From Chitinophaga terrae (ex Kim and Jung 2007) (GTDB lineage Bacteria > Bacteroidota > Bacteroidia > Chitinophagales > Chitinophagaceae), in assembly GCF_900107795.1 (NCBI RefSeq), contig NZ_FNRL01000005.1:125821-189820 (forward strand): DNA of 64,000 nucleotides, given 5' to 3'. The position numbers and the translations under genes are program-made. Position 1 is the first letter of the stretch, and the number at the start of each line of letters is the position of its first letter. The notes under the pieces were generated by a model, which was not told the origin of the DNA, did not search any database, and worked only from the letters and a program-made list of their open reading frames with translations. This document shows positions 1 through 10,100 of the stretch, piece after piece.

Positions 1-167
1 GGTACACTTACTTCTATCCAATTATTGCGCCATGGATCTAATGCTGTACAGAATAGAGAAATAATAGGTTTTTAGAAGGAAGACCGGAGAAAGAAAGGGC
101 GAATTTGTTGAAATGCTGCCACAGTATTGCTGTTGTGGGAGATATGCAATATTTGTGAATTACGGGC
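1..167. other. Window edge; no clear gene
   Basis: The + frame beginning at base 1 stays open for 24 codons and stops at 73-75 (ending in residues NREIIGF), so it could be the 3' end of a truncated gene. An open frame of that length is also common by chance, and I recognise no family. From 76 to about 167 the sequence is AT-rich and I see no feature. Confidence 0.25.
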
Positions 168-170
168 AAC

Positions 171-203
171 AAAAAACCCGTTGAAATTTTGTTTCAACGG
201 GTT
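171..203 (-). terminator. Intrinsic terminator of tRNA-Gln(TTG) copy 1
   Basis: The inverted repeat AACCCGTTGAAA (175-186) / TTTCAACGGGTT (192-203) has a 5-nt loop. On the minus strand it is followed by a run of T, read as AAAAAA at 171-176. It lies about 35 nt downstream of the tRNA 3' end. Confidence 0.8.
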
Positions 204-238
204 CCTGTATCCTTAGAAAAATTGGGTTATCTCTAAAG

Positions 239-309
239 TTGCCCAACCAGGATTCGAACCTAGACAAACAGAACCAAAATCTGTCGTACTACCATTATAC
301 TATTGGGCA
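239..309 (-). tRNA. tRNA-Gln (anticodon TTG), copy 1
   Basis: The 71-nt cloverleaf has acceptor TGCCCAA/TTGGGCA, and the anticodon stem ACAGA/TCTGT encloses the loop TTTTGGT, which gives anticodon TTG (Gln, CAA codons). The T-loop is TTCGAAT and CCA is not encoded. The gene is identical to the copy at 21353-21423 and closely related to the CTG copy at 17014-17084. Confidence 0.95.
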
Positions 310-327
310 ATTGCTTTAAACGGGATG

Positions 328-358
328 CAAAGGTAGTGCTTTCCATTTAAAAAACAAA
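328..358 (-). promoter_or_regulatory. Bacteroidota-type promoter of tRNA-Gln copy 1
   Basis: On the minus strand, TTTG (355-358) is followed after exactly 19 nt by TACCTTTG (328-335). This matches the sigma-ABfr consensus TTTG-N19-TAnnTTTG and sits about 19 nt upstream of the mature tRNA 5' end. Confidence 0.8.
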
Positions 359-375
359 TTTTTTGCCCGCAATAG

Positions 376-858
376 TTATTTCCTGGTAAGCAATGTGGCT
401 ACCCCCACTGCCAGCGCGTCTTCCAGCCCACCTATCGTTCTGTCTTTTACCGGTAGTTTGCGATCTGCATACTTCCGGAGATGGAAGAACAGGAAGGTGG
501 CGGCAGTTGCCGCTATTGCGCCAATTATAGCTCCTTTCCAGCTCTTTCCGCCTTTCGCCTGGTAAATGGTAGCCCCGGCCAGTGCGCCGGCCATAATGCG
601 GCCTGTGAGCCCTGGGGCCGAGGTACGGTTACCCACCCACGAGGCCTTGTCTACAACCAGTTCTCCGGCTGCCATAGTTTGCAGGTAACGCATAGTTGCG
701 TCTTTCTGCATCCACTTTAAAGGAGAATTCCGCAATTTCTCAGAAGGATGTTTATTAACATAATAACTGGCAAATGCGGGCCCAAAAGCGCTACGCATGC
801 CGGAAACGATACCTAAACCGATCGTTTTGCTTAATGGGGAAACTTGATTGTTGCTCAT
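376..858 (-). CDS. DUF4126-family membrane protein
   Basis: The predicted protein is a 160-residue integral membrane protein of unknown function. Its N-terminal stretch (LGIVSGMRSAFGPAFASYYV) is the typical opening of DUF4126 proteins. Hydrophobic, Gly/Ala-rich segments follow at about residues 85-120, and a Gly-rich C-terminus (GGLEDALAVGVATLL) resembles the family's last helix. The ATG at 856-858 is followed directly by a normal family N-terminus, so the start looks right. The next gene upstream on the same strand is the thioesterase, 38 bp away, so the two may be co-transcribed. No catalytic role can be assigned; small-solute channel or transporter functions are only speculation for this family. 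Confidence 0.75.
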   Translation of the reverse strand: MSNNQVSPLSKTIGLGIVSGMRSAFGPAFASYYVNKHPSEKLRNSPLKWMQKDATMRYLQTMAAGELVVDKASWVGNRTSAPGLTGRIMAGALAGATIYQAKGGKSWKGAIIGAIAATAATFLFFHLRKYADRKLPVKDRTIGGLEDALAVGVATLLTRK

Positions 859-896
859 GCAAAACGCGCAACAATCATTATGCCGGTCAGACTGGC

Positions 897-1289
897 CTAT
901 TCTTCCCGCAAACGCTCATCCGTGTAAGTAATATGCGTTTTGCCATGTGGAACGGGCCTTCCGTCTTCATCCACGCTTACAAACACCATTTTATCGATCG
1001 TCAGGATAGTACGCTGGGTGATCTTGTTCCTTACCTGGCAGGTTAGTGTCAATGAAGTTCTACCAAAATGTGTGGCTTTAATCCCCAGTTCCACAATATC
1101 GCCCTGGCGGGCAGAGTTAATGAAATTGATCTCAGACATGTACTTGGTAACACAGCGATTGGTGCCCAGTTGTATGATGGAATAAATAGCAGCTTCTTCA
1201 TCTATCCATCTCAATAAACTACCTCCAAACAAAGTTCCGTGAGCATTGAGGTCTTCTGGTTTTACCCATTTCCGGGTGTAAAAGTTCAT
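897..1289 (-). CDS. Hotdog-fold acyl-CoA thioesterase
   Basis: This 130-residue single hotdog domain has the YciA/BFIT-like signature: NAHGTLFGGSLLRWIDEEAA near residues 15-34 carries the Asn/Gly-Gly/Asp-Glu active-site helix. Family members hydrolyse acyl-CoA thioesters in the cytosol and usually form hexamers from such single domains. The later segment SARQGDIVELGIKATHFGRT is the characteristic beta-strand/turn region with the conserved Gly-Arg-Thr/Ser. The length is normal for single-domain ACOTs. A strong terminator (1330-1367) separates it from the sugar locus upstream, so it is probably transcribed independently or together with the DUF4126 gene. Substrate chain length cannot be predicted. 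Confidence 0.85.
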   Translation of the reverse strand: MNFYTRKWVKPEDLNAHGTLFGGSLLRWIDEEAAIYSIIQLGTNRCVTKYMSEINFINSARQGDIVELGIKATHFGRTSLTLTCQVRNKITQRTILTIDKMVFVSVDEDGRPVPHGKTHITYTDERLREE

Positions 1290-1329
1290 GACAATCTGTG
1301 TTAGTTCACTGCAAAATTAGGAACTGGAT

Positions 1330-1367
1330 AAATAAAAAACCAGGGCTGCCCGAAAGCCAACCCTGGT
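1330..1367 (-). terminator. Intrinsic terminator ending the glycan-utilisation operon
   Basis: The inverted repeat ACCAGGG (1339-1345) / CCCTGGT (1361-1367) has additional GC pairing inside. On the minus strand it is followed by TTTTTT. It lies 21 bp beyond the stop of the NagB-like gene, the last gene of the sus-type operon. Confidence 0.8.
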
Positions 1368-1388
1368 AAAAGTATCCTTGTCGCTTAT

Positions 1389-2126
1389 CTATTTTGATAA
1401 CCTGGCCGCGGATGCCGCATCCAGGTAAAAGGTGCAGTCGGGATGCCGCTGCAGTATGCTGGCCGGAACCAGGTTACTCACTTCCTTTTCCAGGCTGTCT
1501 TTTACCGCCTGCGCCTTTCTTTCGCCCGGCACCGAACAGATGAGATGCCTGGATTGCATGATCTGGTGCACCGACATACTGATCGCCTGCAAAGGCACTT
1601 CTTCAAAAGTATTGAACCATTCTTCATTCAATTGCTGCTGCCGGCAAGCCTGGTCCAGGTTTACAACCAGGTAAGGCGACCTGGTCTCAAAGTCGGCAGG
1701 CGGGTCATTAAATGCAAGGTGCGCGTTCTCCCCTATCCCTACTAATGCAACATCAACAGGATGTTGTAATATCGCTGCATTCAGCCGCCGGCATTCTTCT
1801 GCCGGCTCCGCCGCCTCTCCATTGATCAGGTGTACAGATTTTAAAGCGCCTACCTTATCCAGGAACCGCTCCTGCAAATACTTCCTGAAACTCGCTTTAT
1901 GCGTGATGGGCAAACCAATGTATTCATCCAGGTGGAACATATTCACTTTACTCCAGTCAATATCTTCCTTAATCAACTGTTGTAATGTGGCAAACTGGCT
2001 GGTGCCGGTGGCCAGGATGATATTGGCTTCTCCTTTTTCCTTGATCGCCGCCCGTACCAGGGCAGCGGCAGCCGTTCCCGCCTCCAGTCCTAATGCCTGC
2101 GGGTCCTTTGATTTGATTATTTTCAT
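1389..2126 (-). CDS. NagB-like glucosamine-6-phosphate deaminase/isomerase family protein
   Basis: This 245-residue protein of the GlcN6P deaminase/6-phosphogluconolactonase fold is last in the sus-type operon. Visible motifs are the phosphate-binding ATGTSQ (39-44), LDEY (66-69; the general-base Asp of NagB is D67) and GIGENAHLAFND (130-141). In E. coli NagB the last motif carries Asp141, His143 and Glu148. Here the equivalents are N134, H136 and D141, so His is kept but both acidic positions differ. I recall similar ENxHxAFND variants in a divergent subgroup, so the protein is probably active but may act on another amino-sugar phosphate. It would take the phosphorylated product of the upstream GH109/SusCD system into glycolysis. 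No kinase or NagA deacetylase gene is present locally. Confidence 0.75.
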   Translation of the reverse strand: MKIIKSKDPQALGLEAGTAAAALVRAAIKEKGEANIILATGTSQFATLQQLIKEDIDWSKVNMFHLDEYIGLPITHKASFRKYLQERFLDKVGALKSVHLINGEAAEPAEECRRLNAAILQHPVDVALVGIGENAHLAFNDPPADFETRSPYLVVNLDQACRQQQLNEEWFNTFEEVPLQAISMSVHQIMQSRHLICSVPGERKAQAVKDSLEKEVSNLVPASILQRHPDCTFYLDAASAARLSK

Positions 2127-2149
2127 GAGTATGATTTTTCGGGAAATGA

Positions 2150-3589
2150 TTATTTGTTCACTACGCCGGTAGTTCCTCCTTTTTGCAATGAGATATCAAC
2201 GGGTTGATTATGTTGCCAGGCCCCGCATGTAAAATCGGGGATATCAATAGGGGCAGAACGGTTCGCAACAGACCATTCGCTTAACGGCCCTATGGCGCTC
2301 CATGCGGCTGCATCGTAAACATCCATGTCCACCGGTAAACCATTACGCAGGCAGTCGATCAACCGCCAGTCCATCAGGAAATCCATTCCTCCATGCCCGC
2401 CTACCTGTTTCGCCATTTCGCCGATCTTCTTCACTATTGCCGGTGTATACTGCTCTTCCAGTTTTTTATACTCATCTGCCGATAACCAGGCTTCATGCCC
2501 TACGGCAATCCTTGGTTCCAACGGGTATTTCTGCGCGCTGGCCCTGGTGCCGCTGATGGTATGCAACCTGGAATATACCCGCGGCGATGTAACATCGTGC
2601 TGCAAGAGGATCGTTTTTCCTTTACGGGTGCGGATAGTGGTTGTATTCATATTTCCGCGGAAATGCGCCTTTGTATATTGCTCATAACTGCTGTCTTTTG
2701 CTGCCAGCTCCACTGCTTTCTCATGCATCATAAAATCATTGCTCTGCATAGAAACCAGGTATTCCATACTATCTCCACGATTTACATTCAGCACCTGGCA
2801 AACAGGACCCAGGCCATGGGTAGGGTAAAGATTGCCATTGCGCTTTGCATTCTGTTTCAATCGCCAGAGGTCATAGCGTTTTCCCTTGTCAAAAACGCTT
2901 TCAAAAATATCGTGGATGTAAGCGCCTTCACAATGCACTATTTCTCCAAAAAACCCATGCCTTGCCATGTTCAGCGTCAGCAATTCGAAGAAATCGTAAC
3001 AGCAGTTTTCCAGGATCACACAATGCTTCCTCGTTTTTTCTGATGTTTCTACCAGTTGCCAACATTCATCCATAGAAATAGCTGCCGGTATTTCGGTTGC
3101 CACATGTTTGCCGTGCAACATGGCATAAACTGCAATGGGAGTATGCAGATCCCAGGGCGTGGCAATATAGACAAGGTCAATATCCTCTCTTTCGCATACC
3201 TGTTTCCAGGCGTCTGCCTGTGCTGTATATTCCGCTGGTTGATACGGCGAATGCTTAATACGTTCTTTCGTAGCGGCGATCATTTCCGGGCGGATATCGC
3301 ACAACGCTTTGATCTCGATCCCATCCAGGTACGTGATCCTTTCTACCGCAGCGGAGCCGCGGTTCCCCAGGCCGATATAGCCTATACGTACTTTTTCTAT
3401 CGGCGGCGCTGCATAACCGCTCATATTGAAACGTTGCTGGTACTTCCTGGCCGCCTGTTTCCGGATATGGTCCAGGGCATAGGATCTCTTTTCTTGTGCA
3501 TGGCTCATGCCCGGCAAGATAGCGCTTCCGGTGATACCTGCACCTGCCAGCCCTGCCAGTTTCAGAAAATCTCTGCGATTGTTATTCAT
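2150..3589 (-). CDS. GH109-like Gfo/Idh/MocA-family exported enzyme (putative alpha-N-acetylgalactosaminidase)
   Basis: I chose the ATG at 3587-3589 (479 aa) because AGGAG lies just upstream and a twin-arginine signal (NNRRDFLKLAG, residues 3-13) follows. A longer frame to 3664 would run into the preceding gene. The mature part has a Rossmann nucleotide-binding motif (GYIGLGNRG, 70-78), an EIPA-type motif, and the block GNLYPTHGLGP found in GH109 enzymes. GH109 uses tightly bound NAD+ in an oxidation-elimination mechanism to release alpha-GalNAc. A Tat signal fits, since the cofactor must be bound before export. The protein sits between a secreted hydrolase and the NagB-like gene, consistent with amino-sugar glycan breakdown. 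An alternative is a Gfo/Idh/MocA oxidoreductase on another sugar. Confidence 0.78.
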   Translation of the reverse strand: MNNNRRDFLKLAGLAGAGITGSAILPGMSHAQEKRSYALDHIRKQAARKYQQRFNMSGYAAPPIEKVRIGYIGLGNRGSAAVERITYLDGIEIKALCDIRPEMIAATKERIKHSPYQPAEYTAQADAWKQVCEREDIDLVYIATPWDLHTPIAVYAMLHGKHVATEIPAAISMDECWQLVETSEKTRKHCVILENCCYDFFELLTLNMARHGFFGEIVHCEGAYIHDIFESVFDKGKRYDLWRLKQNAKRNGNLYPTHGLGPVCQVLNVNRGDSMEYLVSMQSNDFMMHEKAVELAAKDSSYEQYTKAHFRGNMNTTTIRTRKGKTILLQHDVTSPRVYSRLHTISGTRASAQKYPLEPRIAVGHEAWLSADEYKKLEEQYTPAIVKKIGEMAKQVGGHGGMDFLMDWRLIDCLRNGLPVDMDVYDAAAWSAIGPLSEWSVANRSAPIDIPDFTCGAWQHNQPVDISLQKGGTTGVVNK

Positions 3590-3593
3590 ACTC

Positions 3594-5585
3594 CTACTTA
3601 TTTTCAGGTAATTTTTTAAATCGTTGCACCATAGCCTGGTAATGCTTCCACTCATTATCGCCAACCTCCCTGCCCGCCATGGTAACCGGATGCTTCCATT
3701 CTACTTCACTTTTACTCAATGCCACTGCCATAGGCACATCTCCCCAGGGCAAAATACCAGGAATATGTACCGCCATAGTGAAATAATCTATTCCTTCCCT
3801 GGTATCGAACCGGTAACTTAACGGGCTTCCATCCAGCACCACCTTTGCAGCCCTACCTCCCAGGGTGGTGAAAAGCAAGGAGGCTATGCCGGCCTCCTTG
3901 CTACCGTTTAAGACTACACGAACATTCCCATTTTGTTCCTGTAAATAATCAGTGATCATTTCCAGATCATTTATCCACTTGCCCTGTACCGTACCTCCCA
4001 GCCACATCACAGAACGGGCAAGCGTATGAAACGGCGGCTGACTCCCGTCTACCGTCTTCGCCATTACCGACTCCTGTTCTCCCGTGCCCCACAAATCAGG
4101 TAATACGATCCCAACTCCTTCCGTTGCCCATGCCTGGATATCAGACCGCGATACGCTGTCTTTGCCCCCGGGATGAACGGCAATTACATATCCTTTCTCC
4201 CTGATTGCAGGCGCTTTTATGAGCAAAGGAATCAGGTTTCCTGCAGTTGTTTCCAGTGCAACTCTTTCCCATCCCTGTTGGGCAGTGTATTGGTGTATAG
4301 CTTTCAGACCTGTTTGTTTGCCTGTTTTCAACAGGCGTTCCAATGCCAGCCGCTGCGCGGCACGGCTTACGGGAGCAACATTAACCAGGTCGGCTTCTCT
4401 CCTGCACCAGGCAGCGGTAGTGGCTACGCTGCTATCCCTGTTCCCGTTTTTAAAGTTCAGCAACTCCTGCATAGGCAGAGCTGTTACAGGCGGCAGCAAA
4501 TGCGGCGCCCCGTTGCCTTTACCTTCCAGGTGCAGATCCATCCAGCCTATCATTGCTTCGCGGATCTCCGGCCAATAACCATGTGTAGTATTGAATATCT
4601 GGTAGCTGATCTTGTCGCCCGCCTGCAACAGTTTAAAAACGGATGCGGCATGCTGATAGCTTCTCAGCATCTCAGAAGGATAGAATGACTTGTTATTATC
4701 ATTGATGGCATTGCATATTTTCAGCGCTCTGGGCGCAAGCAAAGCCAGTACGCCGGCTTCTTCCGTAAATGTGAGGCCATCTGGCAGCAATTCGCAGATG
4801 CAATTACTGTTAAGGATATACGATTCGAAAGTTCCAACACTCACAACAGGAACAGCTGCTTTGATCCGTTCATCGATCGCCGACACCCACATGGTCTGGT
4901 TGCCTCCCCCGCTGGCCCCTGTAGCGCCGATCTTGTTCTTATCTACTTCTGGCAGGCTGCAGAGAAGGTCTACTCCCCTGATATTATCTGTCAGCTGCAT
5001 TCCTAACAGTGTATTGCCTGTATTCAGCAAGGAAGCCCCAAGGTTGGCGCCGTGGTATTCCGGCTGGCCGGAAACCGTTGTTCTTTCCCCCGCTCCCCAG
5101 GCATCGGCATTTAAACAAACATAACCGCTCATTGCGAGGCTTTGGGCGGTTGCCAGCACCATCTCTCCCATCCTGCCATCTTTCCAGTGCCCGTGCATAT
5201 TGATCACCGCCGGAAAAGGTCCTTTACCGTCGGGCACGTAGAGATTAGCTGTTGTGTAAACTCCCGGCCTCGTCTGGAAGGTGATGTTGCGTATGGTGTA
5301 GCCAGGCTGTTGCACCCTGCCCGTTTCCTTAATGTTCAGCGGCAGATCATGGAACATTTTCACGCCGCTGGCCCGGATAATATGCTGCCTTAACTGTTGC
5401 CTGTATTGTTCCCATTCTGCAGCAGTGGCAGGCAGTACATGCGACTGAAATGCCGTTGCCGCCTGTTGCTTCAGTTGTAACTGGATAATATCTGTACGTT
5501 CTGCCGGGAACACCCTTGGCAGCTTTTCTTTCGACACAAAACCAGTTAATGACATCAAAGCAAAAAATGATACGAGTAATTTCAA
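3594..5585 (-). CDS. Exported two-lobed alpha/beta hydrolase (acetyl-xylan-esterase/prolyl-oligopeptidase-like)
   Basis: This 663-residue protein starts with a hydrophobic signal-like segment (residues 1-16). The first lobe is a complete alpha/beta hydrolase. It has an oxyanion-region HGHW (131-134), the nucleophile elbow GASGGG with Ser225, and a candidate late His in TTHGYWPE. The second lobe (about 425-650) repeats the fold's start (YVIAVHPGGKDS, LPDLWGTGE) but I see no clear GxSxG nucleophile, so it looks non-catalytic. The family includes carbohydrate esterases that remove acetyl or other acyl groups from glycans. The gene lies in the same operon as susCD and the GH109-like gene, suggesting it de-esterifies the imported or surface glycan. 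The exact substrate is unknown. Confidence 0.7.
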   Translation of the reverse strand: MKLLVSFFALMSLTGFVSKEKLPRVFPAERTDIIQLQLKQQAATAFQSHVLPATAAEWEQYRQQLRQHIIRASGVKMFHDLPLNIKETGRVQQPGYTIRNITFQTRPGVYTTANLYVPDGKGPFPAVINMHGHWKDGRMGEMVLATAQSLAMSGYVCLNADAWGAGERTTVSGQPEYHGANLGASLLNTGNTLLGMQLTDNIRGVDLLCSLPEVDKNKIGATGASGGGNQTMWVSAIDERIKAAVPVVSVGTFESYILNSNCICELLPDGLTFTEEAGVLALLAPRALKICNAINDNNKSFYPSEMLRSYQHAASVFKLLQAGDKISYQIFNTTHGYWPEIREAMIGWMDLHLEGKGNGAPHLLPPVTALPMQELLNFKNGNRDSSVATTAAWCRREADLVNVAPVSRAAQRLALERLLKTGKQTGLKAIHQYTAQQGWERVALETTAGNLIPLLIKAPAIREKGYVIAVHPGGKDSVSRSDIQAWATEGVGIVLPDLWGTGEQESVMAKTVDGSQPPFHTLARSVMWLGGTVQGKWINDLEMITDYLQEQNGNVRVVLNGSKEAGIASLLFTTLGGRAAKVVLDGSPLSYRFDTREGIDYFTMAVHIPGILPWGDVPMAVALSKSEVEWKHPVTMAGREVGDNEWKHYQAMVQRFKKLPENK

Positions 5586-5610
5586 TGATATATGATTTTA
5601 GGCGTTAAGA

Positions 5611-7164
5611 TCAATCCACATCCCACCAGAGGCGGGTAGCTGCATTATCGGGTCCTCCGAGCAGTTTTTTTCCTTTTTCCAGTTCCTCTTTGTTATTCGC
5701 CGCTTCAGAACTTGGATAAGGCAAACGTTTGATGAACGTTCCCTGCGGCAGGTCGGCATTCTCCGATTGTACAACGGGGTACATGGCCGGGAACCCGCTC
5801 CGCCTGAACTCAGCCCAGGCTTCCCTCCCGTCAGGGTAAATAGCCAGCCATTTCTGCGTACCGATCTGCTGACGCTGAACGGCCGGGGAAGCGCTGAATT
5901 TAACCGGGATATTGGCAACAGCAGGCGAATTTTCCAGGTCGCCAGGCGCTGCCGGCAAACTTGTTCCCTGTATGTAAGCTTTAATAAGCTCTTCATCCTT
6001 AATACCCCAATACTCCATGCTAACCGCTATTCCTTTTTCATACAATTCCTGCGGCGTACCTCCCATATTCCAGCCGTTCACTGCCCCCTCTGCCCTTAGC
6101 AACCATGCCTCTGCAGCCATCATCACATGTTTGCGGGCTGCCAGCTGCGGCATCCACAATTTATTATCAGCGCTCCATACAGCCCAGTAAGATCCCGCGT
6201 TGGAAGTTTGGGCCGCCTGGTTAAGCGGGTTGTTTAATGAAATAGCGGATGATCCGTTCCTCACTCCCCTGAATTCTCCCGTTGCCACAGCCGGCTGGTA
6301 GAAGATCTTCATCCTCGGATCGTTGTATCCTTTCAGGTAACTGGCCATCGTGGAACTCATACTGAATTCGTTATAGGCAGCCACATTGGAAAGCCCGTTG
6401 CCATCGCCTCCGAGGGTAGATTTTTCCATAGTGGCGGTATGCGACGCATCTGTCATCACTCCCGCGGCTACCGCTGCTTCCGCCTCCTGCTTTGCCCTAT
6501 CCGGCAATACCTTTGAAATACGTAAGGCCAGTCTTAAACGTAAGGTATTCGCAAATCTTATCCACTGTTGCACATCACCCTTATAGATCAGGTCATTATC
6601 TGCAAACACGGTGCTCACTCCCGACGCTTTGAGGTTCTTCACAGCATGGTCCAGTCGTTTGAAGAAATCGTCGTAGATCTTGTCCTGTGCATCATATGCA
6701 ATCACGTCCTGTGCTTTGCCCGCATCAAAATACGCAACAGGACCGAAATAATCTGTCAGGTAATGAAAAGCCAATACCCACATTATTTCTGCCAGCGCAT
6801 ATTCGCCCGACGAAGGATCGGTATTCTCGAAGATCGTACGCAACTGCGGCACCGTTTGTACATAAGTTACGATTCCCGGCCTTGGCAACCAACCATCGTT
6901 GATGGCATACCTGTCTGTCTGGAAATTATTTGTGTTCAGCGCATAATACTGTGCATACAGATCGGCGTACAGGCTCTGAACTGTCTGGTAATAGCCCTGG
7001 TTAAGGCAGGCAGCCGATTCTGCTTTTGCGAACATGAAAGGCAGTTCCGCTTTTGTAATCCCTGTAAGACTGCTGGGGTCCTGGTTCAGCGAATCAAAAT
7101 TCTTGGTACAGCCGCTTCCCAAAAGCAGCAATGCTGGAAGTATATATTTCAGTTGTTTTTTCAT
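5611..7164 (-). CDS. SusD/RagB-family surface glycan-binding lipoprotein (SusD-like_2 type)
   Basis: The chosen start (ATG 7162-7164, 517 aa) gives a perfect lipoprotein signal: MKKQLKYILPALLLLGSGC, with the lipidated Cys at residue 19. A longer upstream frame has no signal and runs into susC. The mature sequence begins with the Asn/Asp-Pro stretch typical of SusD proteins (DSLNQDPSSLTG) and contains the TPR-like helices that contact SusC (for example ALAEIMWVLAFHYLTDYFGPV). The family's usual length is about 500-550 aa. The protein would sit on the cell surface as the lid of the SusC channel and bind the target oligosaccharide. The gene starts 22 bp after susC stops, so the two are co-transcribed. 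Confidence 0.92.
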   Translation of the reverse strand: MKKQLKYILPALLLLGSGCTKNFDSLNQDPSSLTGITKAELPFMFAKAESAACLNQGYYQTVQSLYADLYAQYYALNTNNFQTDRYAINDGWLPRPGIVTYVQTVPQLRTIFENTDPSSGEYALAEIMWVLAFHYLTDYFGPVAYFDAGKAQDVIAYDAQDKIYDDFFKRLDHAVKNLKASGVSTVFADNDLIYKGDVQQWIRFANTLRLRLALRISKVLPDRAKQEAEAAVAAGVMTDASHTATMEKSTLGGDGNGLSNVAAYNEFSMSSTMASYLKGYNDPRMKIFYQPAVATGEFRGVRNGSSAISLNNPLNQAAQTSNAGSYWAVWSADNKLWMPQLAARKHVMMAAEAWLLRAEGAVNGWNMGGTPQELYEKGIAVSMEYWGIKDEELIKAYIQGTSLPAAPGDLENSPAVANIPVKFSASPAVQRQQIGTQKWLAIYPDGREAWAEFRRSGFPAMYPVVQSENADLPQGTFIKRLPYPSSEAANNKEELEKGKKLLGGPDNAATRLWWDVD

Positions 7165-7186
7165 GGTTGTTGTTTTTTTTACCGGA

Positions 7187-10100
7187 CTAGAAAGAAACCT
7201 GCAGGTTAAGGCCAAAGCTGCGCAATGCCGGCGGCAGGCCTGCTTCGATACCCTGGTAATTGCTTGTTCCCAGGGCCGACTCAGGGTCCACAGGCAAAGT
7301 GCGCTTGCCAATACCTGGTATATCGAGCAACGATTTTCCCCGGTAAAGGAAAAAGAGGTTGCGTCCTGTAAAAGAAAGACGTGCATGTTTCACCAGCTTG
7401 TTTTCAAAATCGAAATCATAAGCCAGCGATAATTCCCTTAACCTGAAATTGGTAGCGTTGAAGGCGAAAAATTGCCCTCTGCCGTCGCGCCCTCCAGACG
7501 AAAGAGAGGTCCATAATTTTTCTGCGGTGATTGCAGTAGTATTAGTGCTGCCATCTGCTTTTACGCCCGGCAATATCAACCCGCCATCCCTGAATTTGGT
7601 TGTATAGTCGGCAACGCCATAGTAAGCAAGCAGCGCATCAGTACCGGATATAACTATACCGCCTACACGACCATCCAGCAAAAACGAAAGGCTGAAATTC
7701 TTGTATTGGAGCTGGTTATTCCATCCCAAAGTATATTTAGGATTGAAGTTGCCCAGGTACTGGTTATCCTGCACGACAGGCAATCCATCGGGCCCGATTA
7801 AATACTGACCTGTTTTCTCATCTTTCTGCCAGCCAAATCCATAGATATCACCGTATTTACCTCCTGCTCTCATCTGCAGCCGGCCAAAGTTACCGGAGGA
7901 TGATAAAGTGGCATAATCGATCCCCTCTTTCAGGTAGAGCACAGTGTTTTTATTCGTAGCGAAATTCACCGCTGTATTCCAGTTGAAATCTGCTTTCCTG
8001 ACAGGAACTGCATTCAGCATGATCTCTAATCCTTTATTTTCTACATTCCCCGCATTGATGTACTGGTCGTCGAACCCGCTGGCCAAGGGAAGCCCGAGAA
8101 ATAATAACTGGTTAATGGTATTGTTTTTATAGATAGTTGCATCGATGCCTAAACGGTTATCAAAGAACTTCCATTCCAAACCGGCTTCATACGACTTTGT
8201 CTGTTCCGGTTTCAGGTTATTGATGGCTTTTGTATTATCGCGGGAAACAAACCCTTTTCCTGCACCCACGTTATAGTTGTATAACTGCAGTAACATATAA
8301 GGACTGGCATCGTTACCTACCTGCGTATAAGCTGCTCTTACCTTGCCGAAAGACACCCACTCCGGCAGCTTAAAGATATCAGACACCACTGCAGATAGTC
8401 CTACAGCAGGATAGAAATAACTATATGGTTTTGGAAGAGTAGATGACCAGTCGTTCCTGGCGCTTACGTCGAGATAGAGGTATTGCCGGAAATCCAGTTG
8501 GGCATTGCCATAAACCGACTGTATCTCTTTTTGCACGGTAGTATTGGTTGTAACGGGTGCGGTGGCGAATGCGAGGTTGAAGCGGTTAGGAATACTTAAA
8601 CCGTTAGCGAGGATCTGCGTATTGTAACCGCGGCTGTTCAGCAAGCTCCCTCCCAGGTTATAGGAAACATGGAAATCGCCGGAAATTTTATTGTTGCCAG
8701 AAAGCAATACATCCATGTTCCTCTCCCAGTGGTTGACATAAGCTTCCAGGTAACGTCCTCCAGGTTGCACCGGCAATACTACTGTTCCGAAATAATAGGA
8801 AGCAGTTATGCGATCGTCGTACCTGTCGAGGCTGTACCGGCCCTGTAAACTCAGCCAGTCGGTAAGTTTATATTTGGCGGACCCCATCAGCATAATGCGG
8901 TTCCTGGATTCGTCGAGGCTGTTCCGGTATACATCCCAGTAAGGATTTTGGAAGGTAGAAGAATTGGTCCAGTAAATGGGATAAGGTTGCCCGGTTGCGC
9001 CGATACCTTCAAATTTCTTCAACGAGTCTTCACTCAGGTCCCTGGGCATCAGGTAAGCTTCGTTGGCTACGCCCTGGTCGCCCAGCCTGGGTTTGTTCTT
9101 TATTTCCTGGCTTACATAGGTCAGCTTAACGTCGGCGGTTAAACGGGGCAATACATCGGCCGCTACGCGCACATTTAATGTATTCCTGTTTAGCCTGTTC
9201 TTCGGAATGATGCCGCTGTTGGAATTGTTGGTGTAGGAAGCGTATCCCCTGAGCTTATCGTTGCCACCGGAAATATCAACGGAGTTATTAACGGCAACGC
9301 CTGTATTAAAAAAACTTCTTACGTTGCCGGGGTAGGTAGTGGTTTTGGCTCCCCAGCTGGTAGCAGCCCTGGTACCTGCCTGGCCCCCGTTTCCTGAGCC
9401 GTAGGTATCCTGGAATTTCATCAGCATATAAGGCTGGTCCAACGATACGCCCCCGTTATAGTTCACTGCCAGCTTGCCGCTTCTTCCGCTTTTAGTGGTA
9501 ATGATAATGGCCCCGTTGGCAGCGCGGCTACCATACAAAGCCGCAGCTGCAGGGCCTTTCAGAATGTTCACTGATTCTACATCCTGGGGATTGATGGTGG
9601 CGGCTCCATCGCTCCCCGCGTAGCTGCTGCTGATGCCTTTAGGTTGAGTGGAAATGGCGTTGGCAGATCCGCCTCCATCTTTTTCTGTTGACATAGTATT
9701 ATCGATAGGCACACCATCTACCACTATCAGGGCATTATTGTTGCCGGAGATAGACCTGTTACCGCGAAGCACCACTCTTACAGCGCTTCCCGGCCCCGAA
9801 GCAGCAGGGGTGATAACTGCCCCGGCTACTTTACCGTTCAGCGTGTTCATGATGTTGGCGCCAGGATCTTTCACTGTATTGATAGCAACATTGTCTAACT
9901 GCTGGGTAGAATAGCCCAGCGATCGTGTTTTACGTTCTATACCCAGGGCTGTTACCACTACTTCATTAAGGCCCGTGGTACTGGCTTGCAGCCTGACATC
10001 TATGTTGGCGCGGCTTTGAAGTGGGATCTCCTGTTTGTCGTACCCGACAAAAGAAAAAACCAGGATGGCATCTTCCGGCGCTTCCAGCTGGAATTTGCCT

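Noticed and set aside
2302..5393. Several + strand frames of 80-190 codons opposite the GH109-like and hydrolase genes
   Set aside because: The opposite strand encodes full, recognisable proteins with signal peptides; the + frames show no domain, start context or homology.
7165..7386. N-terminal extension of the SusD-like gene
   Set aside because: It overlaps the susC 3' end and would bury the perfect lipoprotein signal that starts at 7164.
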